Below, in pieces: positions 12,402 to 26,760 of a stretch of DNA of 64,000 bases (its first letter is position 1; every line of letters begins with the position of its first letter). The translations under genes and the position numbers were made by a program. The notes under the pieces were generated by a model. That model was given only the letters and a program-made list of their open reading frames with translations. It did not search any database and was not told the DNA's origin. This DNA is from Sycobia sp. Sy_11 (lineage: Eukaryota > Arthropoda > Insecta > Hymenoptera > Epichrysomallidae), in NCBI GenBank assembly GCA_018907035.1, contig JACCIC010000038.1, positions 2,129,501-2,193,500 on the forward strand. The letters are read 5' to 3'.

Positions 12402-12910
12402 CTGCATTTGTATAGGTTGTAGCCCTTTTGCATGAACCAACGGAGATGCGAAAGGTTTTGGAGCATCGACTCATAAGTTCGAGTAGCGCTTATGTACAGA
12501 TGCAACGAAAATTAGTAACGCTTCAGAGGTCGTCCCGCTAGGATGATCTTCTTCTCTCCGCAACAGTTTATACAGTGCGATATTTCGTTAATGTAACTTG
12601 TTACATACGCATTTTATTCAGGGCCTAGGTAATTGGTATCTAGCTGCAGTGGTGATACCGCTAGTATCACTATCAACCAGTGACGCAGGTTCAAGGAAGT
12701 AGCTGTCAGGCAATTTCCTGCGCTAATTGAGGCCGTTCGGGTCTCAGGCTGTTGCCGTCATTTACTGCCTTCGATCGTCAACCTGCGACATCGCGGCGTC
12801 TCCGAGACGTCGGACCTGCGGTGTTCGTGTGTATATCTGTGTTGTGGGCAACAGCTTCCTTGCGTTCCTTGTGATCCTTGTGGGCACACGTCAGCTGGTA
12901 AGGATTTTGC
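12402..12910. other. Moderately GC-rich unassigned sequence with a perfect hairpin
   Basis: No domain is recognised in any frame. At 12652-12670 the arms GTGATAC and GTATCAC pair perfectly around a 5-base loop. The composition differs from the AT-rich DNA beyond 12910, so it may be part of another old element or a host island. Confidence 0.35.
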
Positions 12911-15169
12911 ACTCTTTTTATGAATGGCCATTTAAAATATGGCAGTCTATTGTAAGTGCTTACCGGGCATATTCTACCCTCTTTATAGTCTAGATTATAG
13001 TACCTGTAGTGATAAGTCTTTCTAGCGACATTGCGATTTAATGTTTATAAGTCTCGCTCTATTGTTTATACGTATTATTGTTTATATCTATTTATTATCT
13101 ATAATAATAATAGTTAACACATTTAAGGCTTTTCCCCCACTTGTGACTGGGGTTTTTTATGCCTGCGATGTGTTAACTTATTTCGTAATTAAAGGTTTTA
13201 TTTGCAATTATATTCTGAATTTTTCATATACACTTTACGCATATTCCTTCCTAATTCACGTAACTAAATTGCATATTTTATAAGTCTTTATTTAAAAACA
13301 ATATTCAAACTACTTTAGTGGTTTGATGTGACTCAGAATATGAAGTAGTTTTGAAATTCTCAAACTTTTGATAATTTTTTATTGATATAATGGATTCAGA
13401 ACCTAAAGTTCCCTTCGATGTAATAAATCATCAAGACCATCATCTATAATATGGCTGCAACTGATTTGTATACATATTTTTACGAATATATTTACTATTA
13501 TAGAAATATATTTATTATTTTGTATTTCTGTTGGATACTAATATTTCTAAAATTGTGAATAAAGAATATTATTAAAAGTAAAAGTGTATTATTGAGTATA
13601 TAATGTAGAAAAGAGTATTATTAAAAGTGTGAATAAAGAGAAGTATAATGTTGTTTCTAATGATTCGGACGCAATTTAAAGCTCGAAATTGTGCATGAGA
13701 AGTTACATAGGCAGTAGCTCTGCCAATCAATCACTGTCTAAAAGTAAAATACTTGATGAAAATTGTAAAATATATAAAAAAAAAATTACGATGTTCGTCT
13801 AAAAATATTTGTTTGGAAAAGAAACATAGAATTGAAGTGATATTGATATTAACTTGTGCAATTCTCAAGACGCACGAGTATGTAAATATGCGCAGTAAAA
13901 GTTGTCCTGTTTCGTTGTACATTTGGTTTTTCCACTCATCTGAATTACATAATTAAAAAGAAAAAAAACAAAAACCGATTGTTCGTATAGAAGCATTACA
14001 TTTTCCACTTGTATTTTGATATTAACTCACAAGAATATATTATCAATATTGTCATCGATTTATAAGTGTTATTTAATTTTTCCATTCACTGCAGTATTAA
14101 TACTTTAAAATTATATTAAGATAAAAAGATAAAATGAAATGATAAAATTACTTGAATAAGAATTTAATAATGAAATTATAATAAAAAATTTTATTCTTGC
14201 TAATATGTAATATTTAAATAGTCAAACTTGAAGCATTAAACATTATTTTAAAGAGTTGCTTAAATCTATTTTTACATAATCCTATGTTTTTAGATGTTGA
14301 ACGAATATTGGACATTAATTTTATTAACAAAAATTGTTACGGCATAAGTTTTTTTTCTAATCTTTTTAACTGTGCTATTGTTATTTGGTAATTTGTTTAC
14401 CAGTTTAGCACGTACAAAGAAAAGTACAATGTGTGAACAATAAAAATTCTGAAAGGTGTTTATGGATTTATAAAATGGATTTATAAAATTATAAAATTGT
14501 TTATGGTTTATTGGAATCACGAAGTCAAAAAGCGAAGTGACATCAGTTCTTGGTCAGTCCGAAATTTCTGGAGCTTCCTAGGACTCTGATTCAGGTGTAT
14601 TTAAAAAATCGGATTTTTTGAGGATTCCAGAACAGGAGAGAAAAAGAGCAAGAGCGTATAGAATGGACAAATAAGGATTGGGATAACACTAACGAAACCA
14701 GTGGATAATACTTACTGGCAAAGCCATTGTACGCTTCCGGTTCTTTAGGCATAAATAATAAAATATTACATTGAGAAGAAACGGAAATGTTTGTAAAGAC
14801 AGTTGCTAAATGAATAAACGGTTATAGATTAAGAAGTTTTCAAAAGCATCCGTCGAAATACACATAATTTAGTAGTTCTTGTAGTTTAGGTCGAAAGATT
14901 CGATTGTAAATTCAATGCGGACAAAGGTTTCAAATGTCAAAATTTTAGATCTCAGTTATATTAAATACATTCGTATATACGAATTTTGAAAAAGATCTTC
15001 GAGAATTGAATTTAATGCTGCAAATGAACAATGAACCTTATTTTGCAATTATTATATTGCGAAGAAAGCACGATTACGCCTTACGTATTTTTTAGGAATC
15101 GCATATACATACTACGACATTAACATACGGTAGAAAAAAAATGTATTAAAAATAATAAGGAAAAGGGAA
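12911..15169. other. AT-rich DNA, nothing recognised
   Basis: Short open frames here (for example 13041-13283 plus, 14290-14520 minus) are AT-biased and lack domains. Confidence 0.5.
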
Positions 15170-15720
15170 ATTACATTGCCGTACGTGAGGATCTACTTTG
15201 GGAGGGGCACGACGAGAAGTGCGCGCCGCGCGATTATCGAGCTCAGCCGTCCTTGAGTACGTCTTGCCGAGCAGTACACTCATTGTCGATCGCTCCGAAA
15301 TCCAAACGGAGACCTCACAATATAAGTATCACCCGCTGGCTTTCGGTTTTGATATTTCCGCTATTGAATTATAACCTCGAGTCTCGTGCGAGTCGGCGCG
15401 GCTGGACGCCAATATAATTATTATACGTGTATAGCCACTATCGCCGGTGACAGTCGGAGCCACAGTAGCCGTACGTGTGCATCTTCTTCAATCGAACACT
15501 CGTGTTTACGAAGAGAATGATGGGGGGAGGTGGGAGTTTCTGAATAATCCGAGCACTCGACCTCCTTCAGTGTCAATGTCATGGGCTTGTGGAAGTGCGA
15601 CTCGAATTTATTATCGATGTGGAGGTGGTACAGTTTTGAGACGAAAGCGCGCACGCGTCTCCATCAGCTTTATTTCATTGCTTCTTTTTCCACACCGTCC
15701 ATGAACGCAGGAGAACTTAA
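15170..15720. other. GC/CpG-rich island, possible promoter region
   Basis: The composition shifts to CpG-rich. Overlapping open frames on both strands (15447-15704 plus, 15421-15654 minus) have no recognisable protein. It is followed directly by a purine microsatellite. A promoter or untranslated exon is possible but not shown. Confidence 0.3.
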
Positions 15721-15779
15721 AGTGAGAGAGTGAGGAAAGGAAGGAGGAAGGGAGGGAAGGCGGGAGGGAGGGAGAGAGG

Positions 15780-15816
<37 letters not shown>
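15721..15816. repeat. (GGGA)n/(GA)n purine repeat
   Basis: Imperfect GGGA and GGAA units run into about 34 bp of pure GA. Confidence 0.9.
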
Positions 15817-15818
<2 letters not shown>

Positions 15819-17939
15819 TTACTGTTCTTGCAGAAAAAGAGCAGTTTAATATGGGGACGTCACGGTATGCGCCTTCATCGCGGATCGGCTCATTATATGG
15901 TTTCTATTTCTGCAGTCACATAAAAATAGCGATACTCGCTCTCAAGCAGGCAACTATGGATTGGTCGTTGAATTGTGAGGCGCAGTCGGAGGAGTTGATA
16001 TGCAAATGATGATAAATAGAATGCGATGCAAAAAGCTACTGGCATTATAGCGTCGCCCAATTGGCGCCGTTCAATTCATTTCGTTATCCAAAAAAAGAAG
16101 CAACAATATCGAGAATTTCTTCATTATATTTGCACTGGAAATTATTTACTCCTTTCGTATCGAGATTCTTGATATACAAGTTCCGTTTAATTTCTTTTCA
16201 TTTCTTTAAATTTATATACACAGCGACAAGCGCACACACTGTATGAATACTCGTAAATATAAACTGAAAAAGTATTGAATCTATAAATATACATTTTAAA
16301 TAATTCACTCCCAACGCACTTTCATTCAAAATAAATACAATTTGTTTATCTTGCTTCCCTACATATATTTGAATCATACATATTGTATCCTTTTAATTAA
16401 CAAAAATCATTGACTTTAAATAAAGCTTAACGTCAATTTGAAATAAGAAAGTACAACTTAAGTAGTTGTATATTATTTTGAGAATTTTACTTGACCCTAT
16501 ATTTATAAGCTTATTCTTTAATACAAGATATTCTGCAATAATTACACGAAATTATAAAATGAATGACCAGCGTAAACTAGAAAGTAATACATTCAATACA
16601 TTAAAGCTCACTGCAACTCCTGAGTACCTTAAAAACTTACTTTAGTAGTATGTCTACTATATAAGTAAAAAAACTATTTTAATAAATATATAATCAAAAT
16701 ATAACTGTTACATAAAAAAATGAAAATCTAATGTTTTTTTATATTCTAATAATATTTCATATATGAAAATTAGAAGATTTTATATAATGGAGTTGAAAAT
16801 ACAGAAGGTCTATTAAATCTACGCAATATCAAAATTTTTAGTAAATCACAATGGTTTCATTGACAACATACTTTTAATTACTCTATTTAAAAATTCTAAT
16901 ATAATATGCATTAAAGCCATGAAATTTATATAATTTATTATATAATTATCCTTTTCTAAATCATTTGACTAAAACTTGTGTTTCTTTTAATAAGAAATCG
17001 AGATTAAAAAACGTAACGGTATACGATAATGTAATTATAAATGTACATGGAACAGATGTTACTGAAAATCAATGTTTTAAGGGTGAAAAACAATGAATTT
17101 GAAATAAAGCATGTAGGGAAAAAATTGTTGCCAGTAGAAACGCGTAGGTGTGATCAGACACGCTCTTAGTGAGGCTAATCAATATTAGTTATAAATATAG
17201 TAGCAAGTGCCTATTATATTGCTATAAGATAAAAAAAAATGTTCAAGTTGGTAACGAGTTATAATTAATTACAATAAATCATTATGTCTGTGTGATCCTT
17301 CGTAATATTCAAATCTGGAATAGTACAATACTTTATCTTGTAAACTAAAATGTTTGGATAGGTAATGCGTTTAAAAAGTGAAAAAAAGAAATAATACATT
17401 TCTAACCGAGTACGGAGACGCTATTTATGAAATGAGAGGTTTGCGGCCCGAGGCGAAGTCGAAGGTTGTAACGAGATTCGTAAAAAGCCTTTCGTACTAG
17501 GTAAGGACTATATTTTTCTTCACGAGAACCAGGATCAAGCGGTTAAGGTGCAATTTGTAGGTTAGAGGAAAAATATATTTTCGATTTTTATTTAGTTTTT
17601 TAAAATTTAGAGAATACATACAATTTTTTTAAATAACAGAAATAACGTCGATTGGAATTTAGTCACAAGTTAAGATAAGATTCGTATCATTAAAAGTAGA
17701 TGTTTAGAATGGATAATGGATTTGCTGATCTGTTTCAAATAAATATACGTATAAATAAATAAAACCTACTGTTTATTAAAAAAAAAAGAATATTATTGAT
17801 AATATATTACAATCATATTTTCTAATTATTTTGCAATGTATAAAATTAAATTTCTCTATATAAGTAAAATATTTGAATAAAAAATAACGATAAGTGTTTT
17901 TAAAATGAGTCTCAATCATGCCAAGAGGAAGTTAAAGCA
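15817..17939. other. AT-rich DNA, nothing recognised
   Basis: About 2.1 kb without a supported gene. A slightly GC-richer stretch (15840-16060) directly follows the purine repeat. Confidence 0.5.
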
Positions 17940-18104
17940 AATGTAGCAGGGAAATGGAAATGTCGCGCGAGTGGAGTTGGCTCATCCTCGAACTGTGGGC
18001 CGGTATATTTTACAGTATATGCGGCATAGTCAAGACCTCAATATAAATAGTAAGAGGAGAGGCGGTCTTTCTATAGACGCTATAGTTGGAGCGCGTGGTC
18101 GGCA

Positions 18105-18335
<231 letters not shown>

Positions 18336-18445
18336 CCGGCCCGCGACTCGCGGTGCATTCACGAGGGGTACCAGCCAGCTGCTCAATCAGTTCGAGCGCA
18401 GAGACCGCGAACGCAAAACGCACCTCGCAGCGGCAACAACCATAT

Positions 18446-18451
<6 letters not shown>

Positions 18452-18541
<90 letters not shown>
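18452..18541. repeat. (AC)n followed by (AT)n
   Basis: About 52 bp of AC dinucleotide passes directly into about 38 bp of AT. Confidence 0.95.
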
Positions 18542-18543
<2 letters not shown>

Positions 18544-19260
18544 GTAATACAAGCGACTAGCGGAAAGATAAGACGTACGCGCGCGCGCGCGTGCCAGACT
18601 GTTCCACGCAGCGCTCTTGGCGCTCAGCCAGCCACGGAGGAACAGCAGAAGGACGAAGACGCGCGCGTCTGAGGGCCGTTTCAAAGGAGAGATAGATAGA
18701 TAGGAAAGAGAGACGGAGACCGCGTATAAAGCAACCCGCTGCCTGTGCACTCGGCTCCAGTGGTTCCTGACCAAGTGCATAGCGCGTACCGCTTCGACGA
18801 TGACAGTGTGACGATTCGTCCCGAGCTTCTGGACAGCACAGGTCAACCGTGCGCCTGTCCACGTTGTGCTAAGAGGCGCAGACAACTAGAAGTGGAAACG
18901 AGCGCGGGTCCCGGTCACCCCCGCACGAGCCCTGCGCACCCGCGGAGCCAGCCGGGGGATTCATGTGCCTGACAGCGCCACCGGGCGCAGCAGCCGCGAG
19001 AGGAGAAGGAGGAGGTTGCTGCCCCGGCGTCGCGAGAAGTAGTCGGCGAGATTGGCCGGCCATAGACTCCCCGGGTGCGCGATAAGCGCTTATAGCAGCG
19101 TCGTCGCCGTCGTTCACCCGTCCCCGCGGGCCCTGCTGTGTCAGCAGTCGACGCGACGGTTCCCGAGACAACGTGAGTTCACGATTCATAAACAGCGAAC
19201 TGATCAAATCCCAGGAGATGGTGGTGGTGGATCCAACTTACAATTAGCTCTTAGAAAATT

Positions 19261-21588
19261 TTGATCTGGCTAATGCTCATTTTGGTGACCTTTATAAGGA
19301 ATCTATTATCAGGAAAGGGGTGCTGGGGCTCTGAACCTTTTTTAAACTTGCACAAATAAATTCTTAATAAATTTACGGTAGTAATTTTTGCAATAATTGG
19401 TGCAATTTGGTACAATGAGAACGAAAAAATGGAACTCGCATATAATGTTGAGAGTACTTTTTTTATAACAAATAAATGACATAAATAAATAAATAAGACA
19501 ATAGCATTCGTAAAACTGTACCCTATAAGTCTCTTTTTTTTTACTCCTTGTACCCAATTAATTATTATTAAATTTCACCAATGTGCAACGATCAATCCAT
19601 CGATTTAATAAATTTATAAGTTCTTATTTCTTATATAAGGCAAGTTCAATTTCTCTCAGCCTTACGTTACACGCGGTTAATTTATTCATCCAAAAAATTT
19701 TGAAATATATATCATCTGGAGTGCTCTTACAATCTTAATAAGATTGTTCCTCCGAAACATCAGTCGAATGTCTTCGAAACAAAGTTCAATATCTAATCGG
19801 CCATTTTTAAATGTCTCATATTGTGTAAAGTGTTTAATAGATTCTTTTGACGTTCAAAATTATATACACTGGAAAAACAAGCTCAAACTATTCTCGTACA
19901 TATAGATGACCTAAGCGCCTGGATATAAATATACAACTACTTAGGCTTAGGATGAAGTTCACGGCTATCTTAACGCTTTTGTTTATATAATTTCATAATA
20001 CTTATAATTCTCTATCCTTGTTATTGATTGCACAACGCATTATCTCAGTTGACATGTGAAAGTAAGTACTTCTGAAAGAAAAAATCAACAGAACAAACGT
20101 AATTCGTGAATCGACACTTTGTACATACTTGACTTCCGAGTAAAAATTGTTTAAAATTCATTGCATAAAAATAAACTGATGTAATATTATTAATTAAAGG
20201 AGGGTAGTAGTGCCAAACTTTCATTTTATTAATTGATAAAATCGAATAATAATAGATTACATAATACTATTTTTTGCACGTTATGAAAGCTGTTTTTTTA
20301 CTTTTGTCAAGCGAAAATGTGGAACAAAAAAATAATGAATTCAAAATTAAACGCAAAATTTCTGAAAAAATAATCGAGGACTTCATTCTGTCACTGCCAC
20401 CTATTAAATAATCTACGAAACAATACAAATTGCTTGGATTTGCATATAATCAGGGGGTTCAACTACGTATAAGTATTTAAAAAATATTTTTGTAAATTAC
20501 ATACGGTATTTAATTTGATCCATTTTCAATCAATGCAAAAACGTCCTATTATATGCACAAAATCACAAAGTGAACATTCATATTGATTAAAAAACAATGA
20601 CCTATTTGAAGTATACAATTTTTGTTCTCTTACCGTTATCTTAATTTCAATTGCAAACTAAACGAGACATGGAGTACTCATTATTTAACACTTGTATACG
20701 ATGAATAATACAAATTTCAAGTCCAGGATAACGCAATTAAATTATAACGTTGATTTTAAAAAATAGTAAAATAAGAATATTCTTGTAAAATAATCTAGTA
20801 TACATTATGATTTATTATCGCAGTCTAATTTTAGATTTTTTTTTACAAAATCAACATTTTATTCATGAAACGCAAAATTAATGCATAAATTGCAGACCAT
20901 AATGTATAGGTCTATTTATATAACAGAACAAAAGTTTAATTAATATAATAAATTTACTTTATTCAGCTTCATTGTATACTCCACAGTGATGGAACTATTT
21001 ATTAGTCACTTAATTCATTCGAAATATCTCTCATTTAATATTATGATAATAATTAACTATAGCAATTTTCCTCTCAGTGGTCGGCATTTATAGATTTTTT
21101 TACAATAATCGTTATTTTAAATTTAGCTATCACTCTTTTAATACAATCCTATAGAAAATTCCAGCCATATGAAGTTACATTAGAAATTTTATATAACTTG
21201 GAATATTAAATTACATTCATTTAAAGCATAACTATACTTCCAGTTTCATATATCGAATACGAACATAATTTTATTAGTATTTTCTTACTATCTTTTTCCC
21301 CGAATTCGCCACCGGGCTAATTATGCATTACGTCGCAAGCTAAAGCTAATTTTACAAAAAATGCTTTGTAGGATCGAAAACGAATTTTCGATCATATTGC
21401 ATGGCACTTCTTGCCTTTATACTAAAAAAAATCTATAGAGCGCAAGGAAACACGTAAGTACAAAATAATATTTCTGTATATATATGTATGAATAACCAAC
21501 TCGTCAGAAACCGCGGAAAACAGACGCAGGAAGTATAGGCGATTAGTGCGTCACGCGATAGGTCAGGTGTGTCATTGAACCTCTTCCC
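19261..21588. other. AT-rich DNA, nothing recognised
   Basis: No gene or element terminus is supported over about 2.3 kb. Confidence 0.5.
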
Positions 21589-21594
21589 CGCGCG

Positions 21595-21668
<74 letters not shown>
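21589..21668. repeat. Three-part microsatellite (CG)n-(CA)n-(GA)n
   Basis: Three dinucleotide arrays join without spacers: about 14 bp CG, 30 bp CA and 35 bp GA. The join of CG to CA allows Z-DNA potential. Confidence 0.95.
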
Positions 21669-21671
<3 letters not shown>

Positions 21672-21910
21672 GTCCTGTTGCGTAGGGGAGGGGAGACCAG
21701 TGGGCTCACGTCGTCGTCGCATTTGCTGGTGGGCGGCGGTCGTATAACAGACGGCCAGTAGTGAAAGTTGGCTTATCTTTTTTTTACACGCTAATTGATA
21801 TCCTTTTCCACGCGCATCGCGAATGATTCGTATTACCGTGCGCGCACGCAGCGCCGAATTTCAATCGCCACCAACCGCCACGGTCTTTTATTGGGACAGT
21901 AGTTTTGTTA
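21669..21910. other. GC/CpG-rich island
   Basis: A short CpG-rich segment follows the compound microsatellite. No coding evidence. It may be regulatory. Confidence 0.3.
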
Positions 21911-22479
21911 AGCAAGGCTAAAAAAGTGATAGGATACGATACAACAAATACCTAGTTTGGGATAAAAACTCCAGCTTTCTATGGGCGTAATGGTATAATC
22001 AGAATTCGGCAAAAGTATTCAATTGAAATTAATTGAATCAACCAGTCTAATTGAATTAGGATTTTTATGTTTTACATTTAGACTACTGAAGAAAATGTTC
22101 ACTTGTGAAAATGAACATTTTGCTTTACTTACTGTATTTTTTTAATATTTAATTGTACGAATATGTTACATAAGTAAATCTAGAGGACTAGTTTTATATT
22201 TTTTTTATATTTTTATACTAGTTCCATACTATTAAAGTCACATTTACAAATCACATGTTAACTTTTTCAGTACGTATGGAACACCATTTTGTTCCTCAAA
22301 CCCGACTGCAATATTTGTACAAATCCACTTCTCCCCCTCCCCACAGTGTAAGTATACCTGGTTTTCATGTCAGTAAAAAAAAATTAACTTTATCTTTTAA
22401 ATTCATTTAATTATTACTTTCCTTAAATAAGAACCTATTGTACCTTTAAGAATATTTTGTGGAAAAACTTTTCTTGCCA
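21911..22479. other. AT-rich DNA; 5' limit of the following LINE not defined
   Basis: No motif seen. The 5' end of the non-LTR element may lie in here, but no boundary is visible. Confidence 0.4.
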
Positions 22480-22499
22480 ACTTACTAAATTTTTAAATA

Positions 22500-22960
22500 A
22501 AATAAAATTGATATAAATATCATCTGAATTAAATAAAATATCAGCTGAACTACATGAAATTATGAAGAAAAAAACGCCAATTTTATCAGCCAAGGCACAT
22601 CGTCATAGTATGACAGCAAGAGGAGCCAAAAAAATTAAAATAGATCCTACCGCGGAAAAAATGATAGGAATAGAATATAACATAGAAAACGACACAATCC
22701 CTAAAAATAATTTAGATCTAGCAGAAATACAGGAACAAAATATTGAATTTGATAACATATTCAAACCGATGAAAGAAATAATGCAAGAAAATTAAACCAA
22801 ATATAAAATAAAGTATAGTCAACTTAAAAGCTTTATTATAATGTCGAAAGGTCAAACAAACATCTTGAAAATAGCGCTAGAGTACACTAATAATTTGCAA
22901 GAATTAATTCGAATACTTAATGATACGTCTTTCCTTATAAATTAACCGCACTCTAAAAAG
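22500..22960 (+). pseudogene. ORF1 remnant of the non-LTR element
   Basis: An open stretch of 77 codons begins at ATG 22562 (MKKKTPILSAKAHRHS), stops at 22793, and the same kind of coding sequence continues after shifts (MSKGQTNILKIALEYTNNL near 22840). It lies just 5' of the endonuclease start, as ORF1 does in insect LINEs. No zinc knuckle is visible. It is assigned by position and by its general resemblance to LINE ORF1 C-termini, so the call is moderate. Confidence 0.55.
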
Positions 22961-23086
22961 GCGACTATCAAGAATTAAGAAAAAGCTCCTCACGACTAAT
23001 ATTAGTGAACCAGAAAATGATACAGACAGTTTTCAATTACAATAAGATATATACATGTAAACAAGAACTAATAAATAAAATAAATT

Positions 23087-26000
23087 ATGATGGATAATAA
23101 AAAAATAAAAATCTTATTTTTGAACGCTCGTAGCATCGCTTGATAGAAAAAGAACTTGGCAAAATTCTAGAAGGCATTGACGTGTTTGCACGTGTCGAGT
23201 CCATGGCTATCATATAATAGTTATAAAAATAAGGAGTTTCATATTCACGATTTTTGGAACTTTCGGAAAGACAGACAATAAACAAGAGGTGGGGAAATTT
23301 TAATCCTTGTACGTAACAGCATAGTATACCACGAGCTTTCTGACATCAATACTTTAGATGAATTTATTAAAATTGCTACGATAAGAATAACAAACACAAA
23401 GCCGTATACGGATATTATAGTTTGTTATAAACCTCCAGAGAAATTACTAGTACAAGAAATATGGGACGAAATTTTTATTAATACTAATGATTTATAAATT
23501 CAAATACTATACTCATGGGTGCTTTCAACGCCTATCATAAAAAATGAAACTGTCACAAAAAATGATCAAAACGGCGTAAGGCTTCTTGAAAGTATAAAGA
23601 ATTCACATATAATTTTAATTAACCTAATACAATTATTTATACGCATCCTAATAATGATGCTAAATCTAATCTAGATTTAATTTTTTGCTGAACTAATGTC
23701 GTAGAAAAAATCTCGTACAAAGTACACGACGATGCCTGTGGATCAGACCACTTTCCGATTCACTTTGAAATAGATACTATTAAAAACATATATCGTAGAC
23801 AATCATTAAAATTAAACTCATTGTGTACCAATTGGTATAAGGTAAACGAATTACTAGAAAACAATTACTCAGTTTCATACTAGATACTATAATGAATTAT
23901 CTGTAGGCGAAAAATATAATTTTTTTACAAAAATTTTCTCTAATACTATTTAGAGAATCAGTATTATAATTATAAATAATAATTCTAATAAAAATATTAA
24001 AATTAGCTCAAATACGTCTAAAAAACGCTTTATAAATAATGTACCATACAGAAATCCCGTATTATGGTGGATCTAGACTGCGATAAAATTAAAAGACTCA
24101 GAAAAGCAGCTCTAAAAAAATATCAAATTACCCTACAGGAAAAACATTTTATCGAATACAAAAAAACTGCTGCTATTGCTACAAAAAGTTTTAAAGAAAA
24201 AAAAAGAAATCACTTTTGTGAATTTGCAAGCAATCTAAACTTTAGCACTAACAGTAAATACGTATGGAATATTAGTAAAATTCTGAAAATTAAATCGATT
24301 AATATAAAGCGCTTTCACGCAGCCGAAAATCATAAAAAAAATATAAAATTAACGATGCTCATATCAAAATTTCTCCTCCATGGGTTAGTTCAAATCCTGA
24401 GAATCTACCGAACTGCAATACGAACGAGTTTTTCATGATGGCATCAACTTCACGTAATTTAATATTGTACTTAACATGAAAACTACGCGTTCTGCACCAG
24501 GTCTTGACGGAATAAACTGTGAATACTAAGTTGCTCCCAATAAAATACAAACTTGTGCTACTGGACATTTTCAACAAAATATATCATACCGACCGTTATC
24601 CGGATAACTGGAAGAATCTTTTCTACACTTCATTAATAAAGCCGATGGGAAAAATATTCATCCGATCATCCTAACTTCATGCTTATGTAAGCTCTTTGAG
24701 ACATTGGTAAAAAATAAGCTAGAGTGGTCGATAGAACGTAATAATGACATTCCAAAAAGTCAGTCTAGATTCCGTAAAGGTCAAAGCATTATAGACAATT
24801 TAGTCAAGTTAACTCTGAATATAGAAGATTCTTTGAGTAAAAGTAGAACCGTATTAACTGCATTTCTTGATGTTAGCGCTGCATTTGACAACGTCAACAT
24901 TACATTTTTGTTGAATAAATTAACACGCATTGGCTGTACGATCAATCTAGTAAAGTTCATTAAATTTATTACTTCAGATAGACAATTATACACAGAAATA
25001 GTAATAATAACTTTAGACTATCAAATAAGGAGTTGCACACGGTGGACTACTCAGTGCACTTCTTTATAATATTTAGATAAAAAATATTACAGACAATTTA
25101 CCGAAAAGTATTATACTATTACAATTTGCAGACGATATTGCGATATACTGTAGTAAAACTTCAACAAACACAAGCAAAAAAATGCTGGAAAGATAGATCG
25201 GAATTAATAACAGTAACCTTCGAAAAACAAGTTTAGAATTCTCTTCAGCAAAACTGTCATACTGAATTTTCATAAAAAGAATAACATACGTCCAGGAAAT
25301 ACGGAAATAAAAGTTAACGATATATTACAGTTAAATCTAGCGAAACGGCACGCTTTCTTGGTGCTTATTATTTAATATTTCATTTAATATTCGATCACAG
25401 ACTAACTTTTAAATATCAAGTTGAAAAAATCAAAAAAGACACAAAGAGCATTAAACATGATCAAGTTTTTAAGAGGCACCTATTGGGATTTCCAACTAGA
25501 AACATTGAATATTCTATATAAAAGTTATGTGAGAGCAAATATAGATTACGGATGCTTTGTTTACTTTCCACAACAAACAGCACTCGTAGATAAGTTGGAA
25601 AAATTATAATATGCTGCGATTAGATTAATTTATGGTTATAGAGTAAGCACTCCTTTAAATATTCTGCTAGCTGAATCTAAACTAACTCTAATTATGGAAC
25701 GCTCCAAATTTTTATGCAACAATTATCCGATCAAAATATTTTCAAACAAAAATCTTCTCGTCCATGAAACTATTAGCCGAATGATCTATGACCCTACCAA
25801 CAATGCAAATGTCACATTTAACTCGCGACTTCTGGTACAATGTATGATTCATACAAGTCGTTATTACCATATAATAATCTCTAGAAATCATTACAAAAAC
25901 TGCGCATATGACTACAATGTGTAGAGCACAATAATTAGCACTAATATTGAATTCGACGAAGCATTAAAAACTTGCAAGAAACGAAATGAAAAAATTGATA

Positions 26001-26760
26001 CGTTGCTGCTAGAAGAAAATGCATATGCAATTTTTAAAAATTGACGATAGTAAGTCCAAATATTCAACAGCAGTGGGATGTGCCTACTATATCAATCTTC
26101 TAGCCTTTATTTACACCGCAGAATGCATAGCGATAAACAACGCAGTTGAATTTGCTCTCAATCAACCTAATCGGAACATGATTATTTTTTCGGATTCATT
26201 GAGTGCAATAATAAGCCTGAAAAACTTTCGTAACGATATAAAAACTAATCCATTCGTTCTCGAAATTAAAAAAAAAGTGAATGAATTTTCAAAGAAAAAA
26301 AGCTCAATTTAAAAAACAAAAGCTCAATTAAATTTTTCTGGATACCTGCACATTCGGAAATCATAGGGAATGAACTCGCAGATCAAGAAGCAAAAGCTGC
26401 AACGATAAGCACTGTGAACAGTAGCTTGAAAATTCTCTTTACGGATCTTACACATTATAATAAAAAATTGGCATTTAACGAAACTATAACTAACATTCTG
26501 AAACAAAGTTAACGTAAAGGCGTTTATTACTTTCAAAATTTTTTGAAGAATCTAATCAACCATGACTCAAGAATAAACAACTACCATGAGTAGTAATTTA
26601 ATTTCTACTATAAACCGTTACAGAGCCGAACATTATAATCTAGCGTTTTCATTAAATCGTATAGGATTAAGCAACGATGCAAAATGTACTTGTGGGTGTC
26701 AAATATAAGACCTCAATCACATAATTTGGTAATGCCCTCTGTACAATTCAGAATGAACGA
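23087..26760 (+). pseudogene. ORF2 remnant: endonuclease, reverse transcriptase, RNase H
   Basis: The start at ATG 23087/23090 leads into ILFLNARSI, the endonuclease opening motif. GSDHFPIHF at about 23736 is the conserved endonuclease end motif. The linker has WWxxxCDKIKRLRKAALKKY (24070). RT motifs are SAPGLDGIN (about 24495), FLDVSAAFDNV (24867) and the active site FADDIAIY at 25125-25148, which is intact. RNase H motifs are IFSDSLSAI (26187) and WIPAHSEIIGNELADQEAKA (26337). A Cys motif CTCGC (about 26688) is followed by degenerate sequence. Breaks occur throughout, including stops at 23502, 24524, 25607, 25922 and 26310. No functional enzyme can be made. Domain order and motif spacing make the LINE identity secure. 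Confidence 0.88.
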
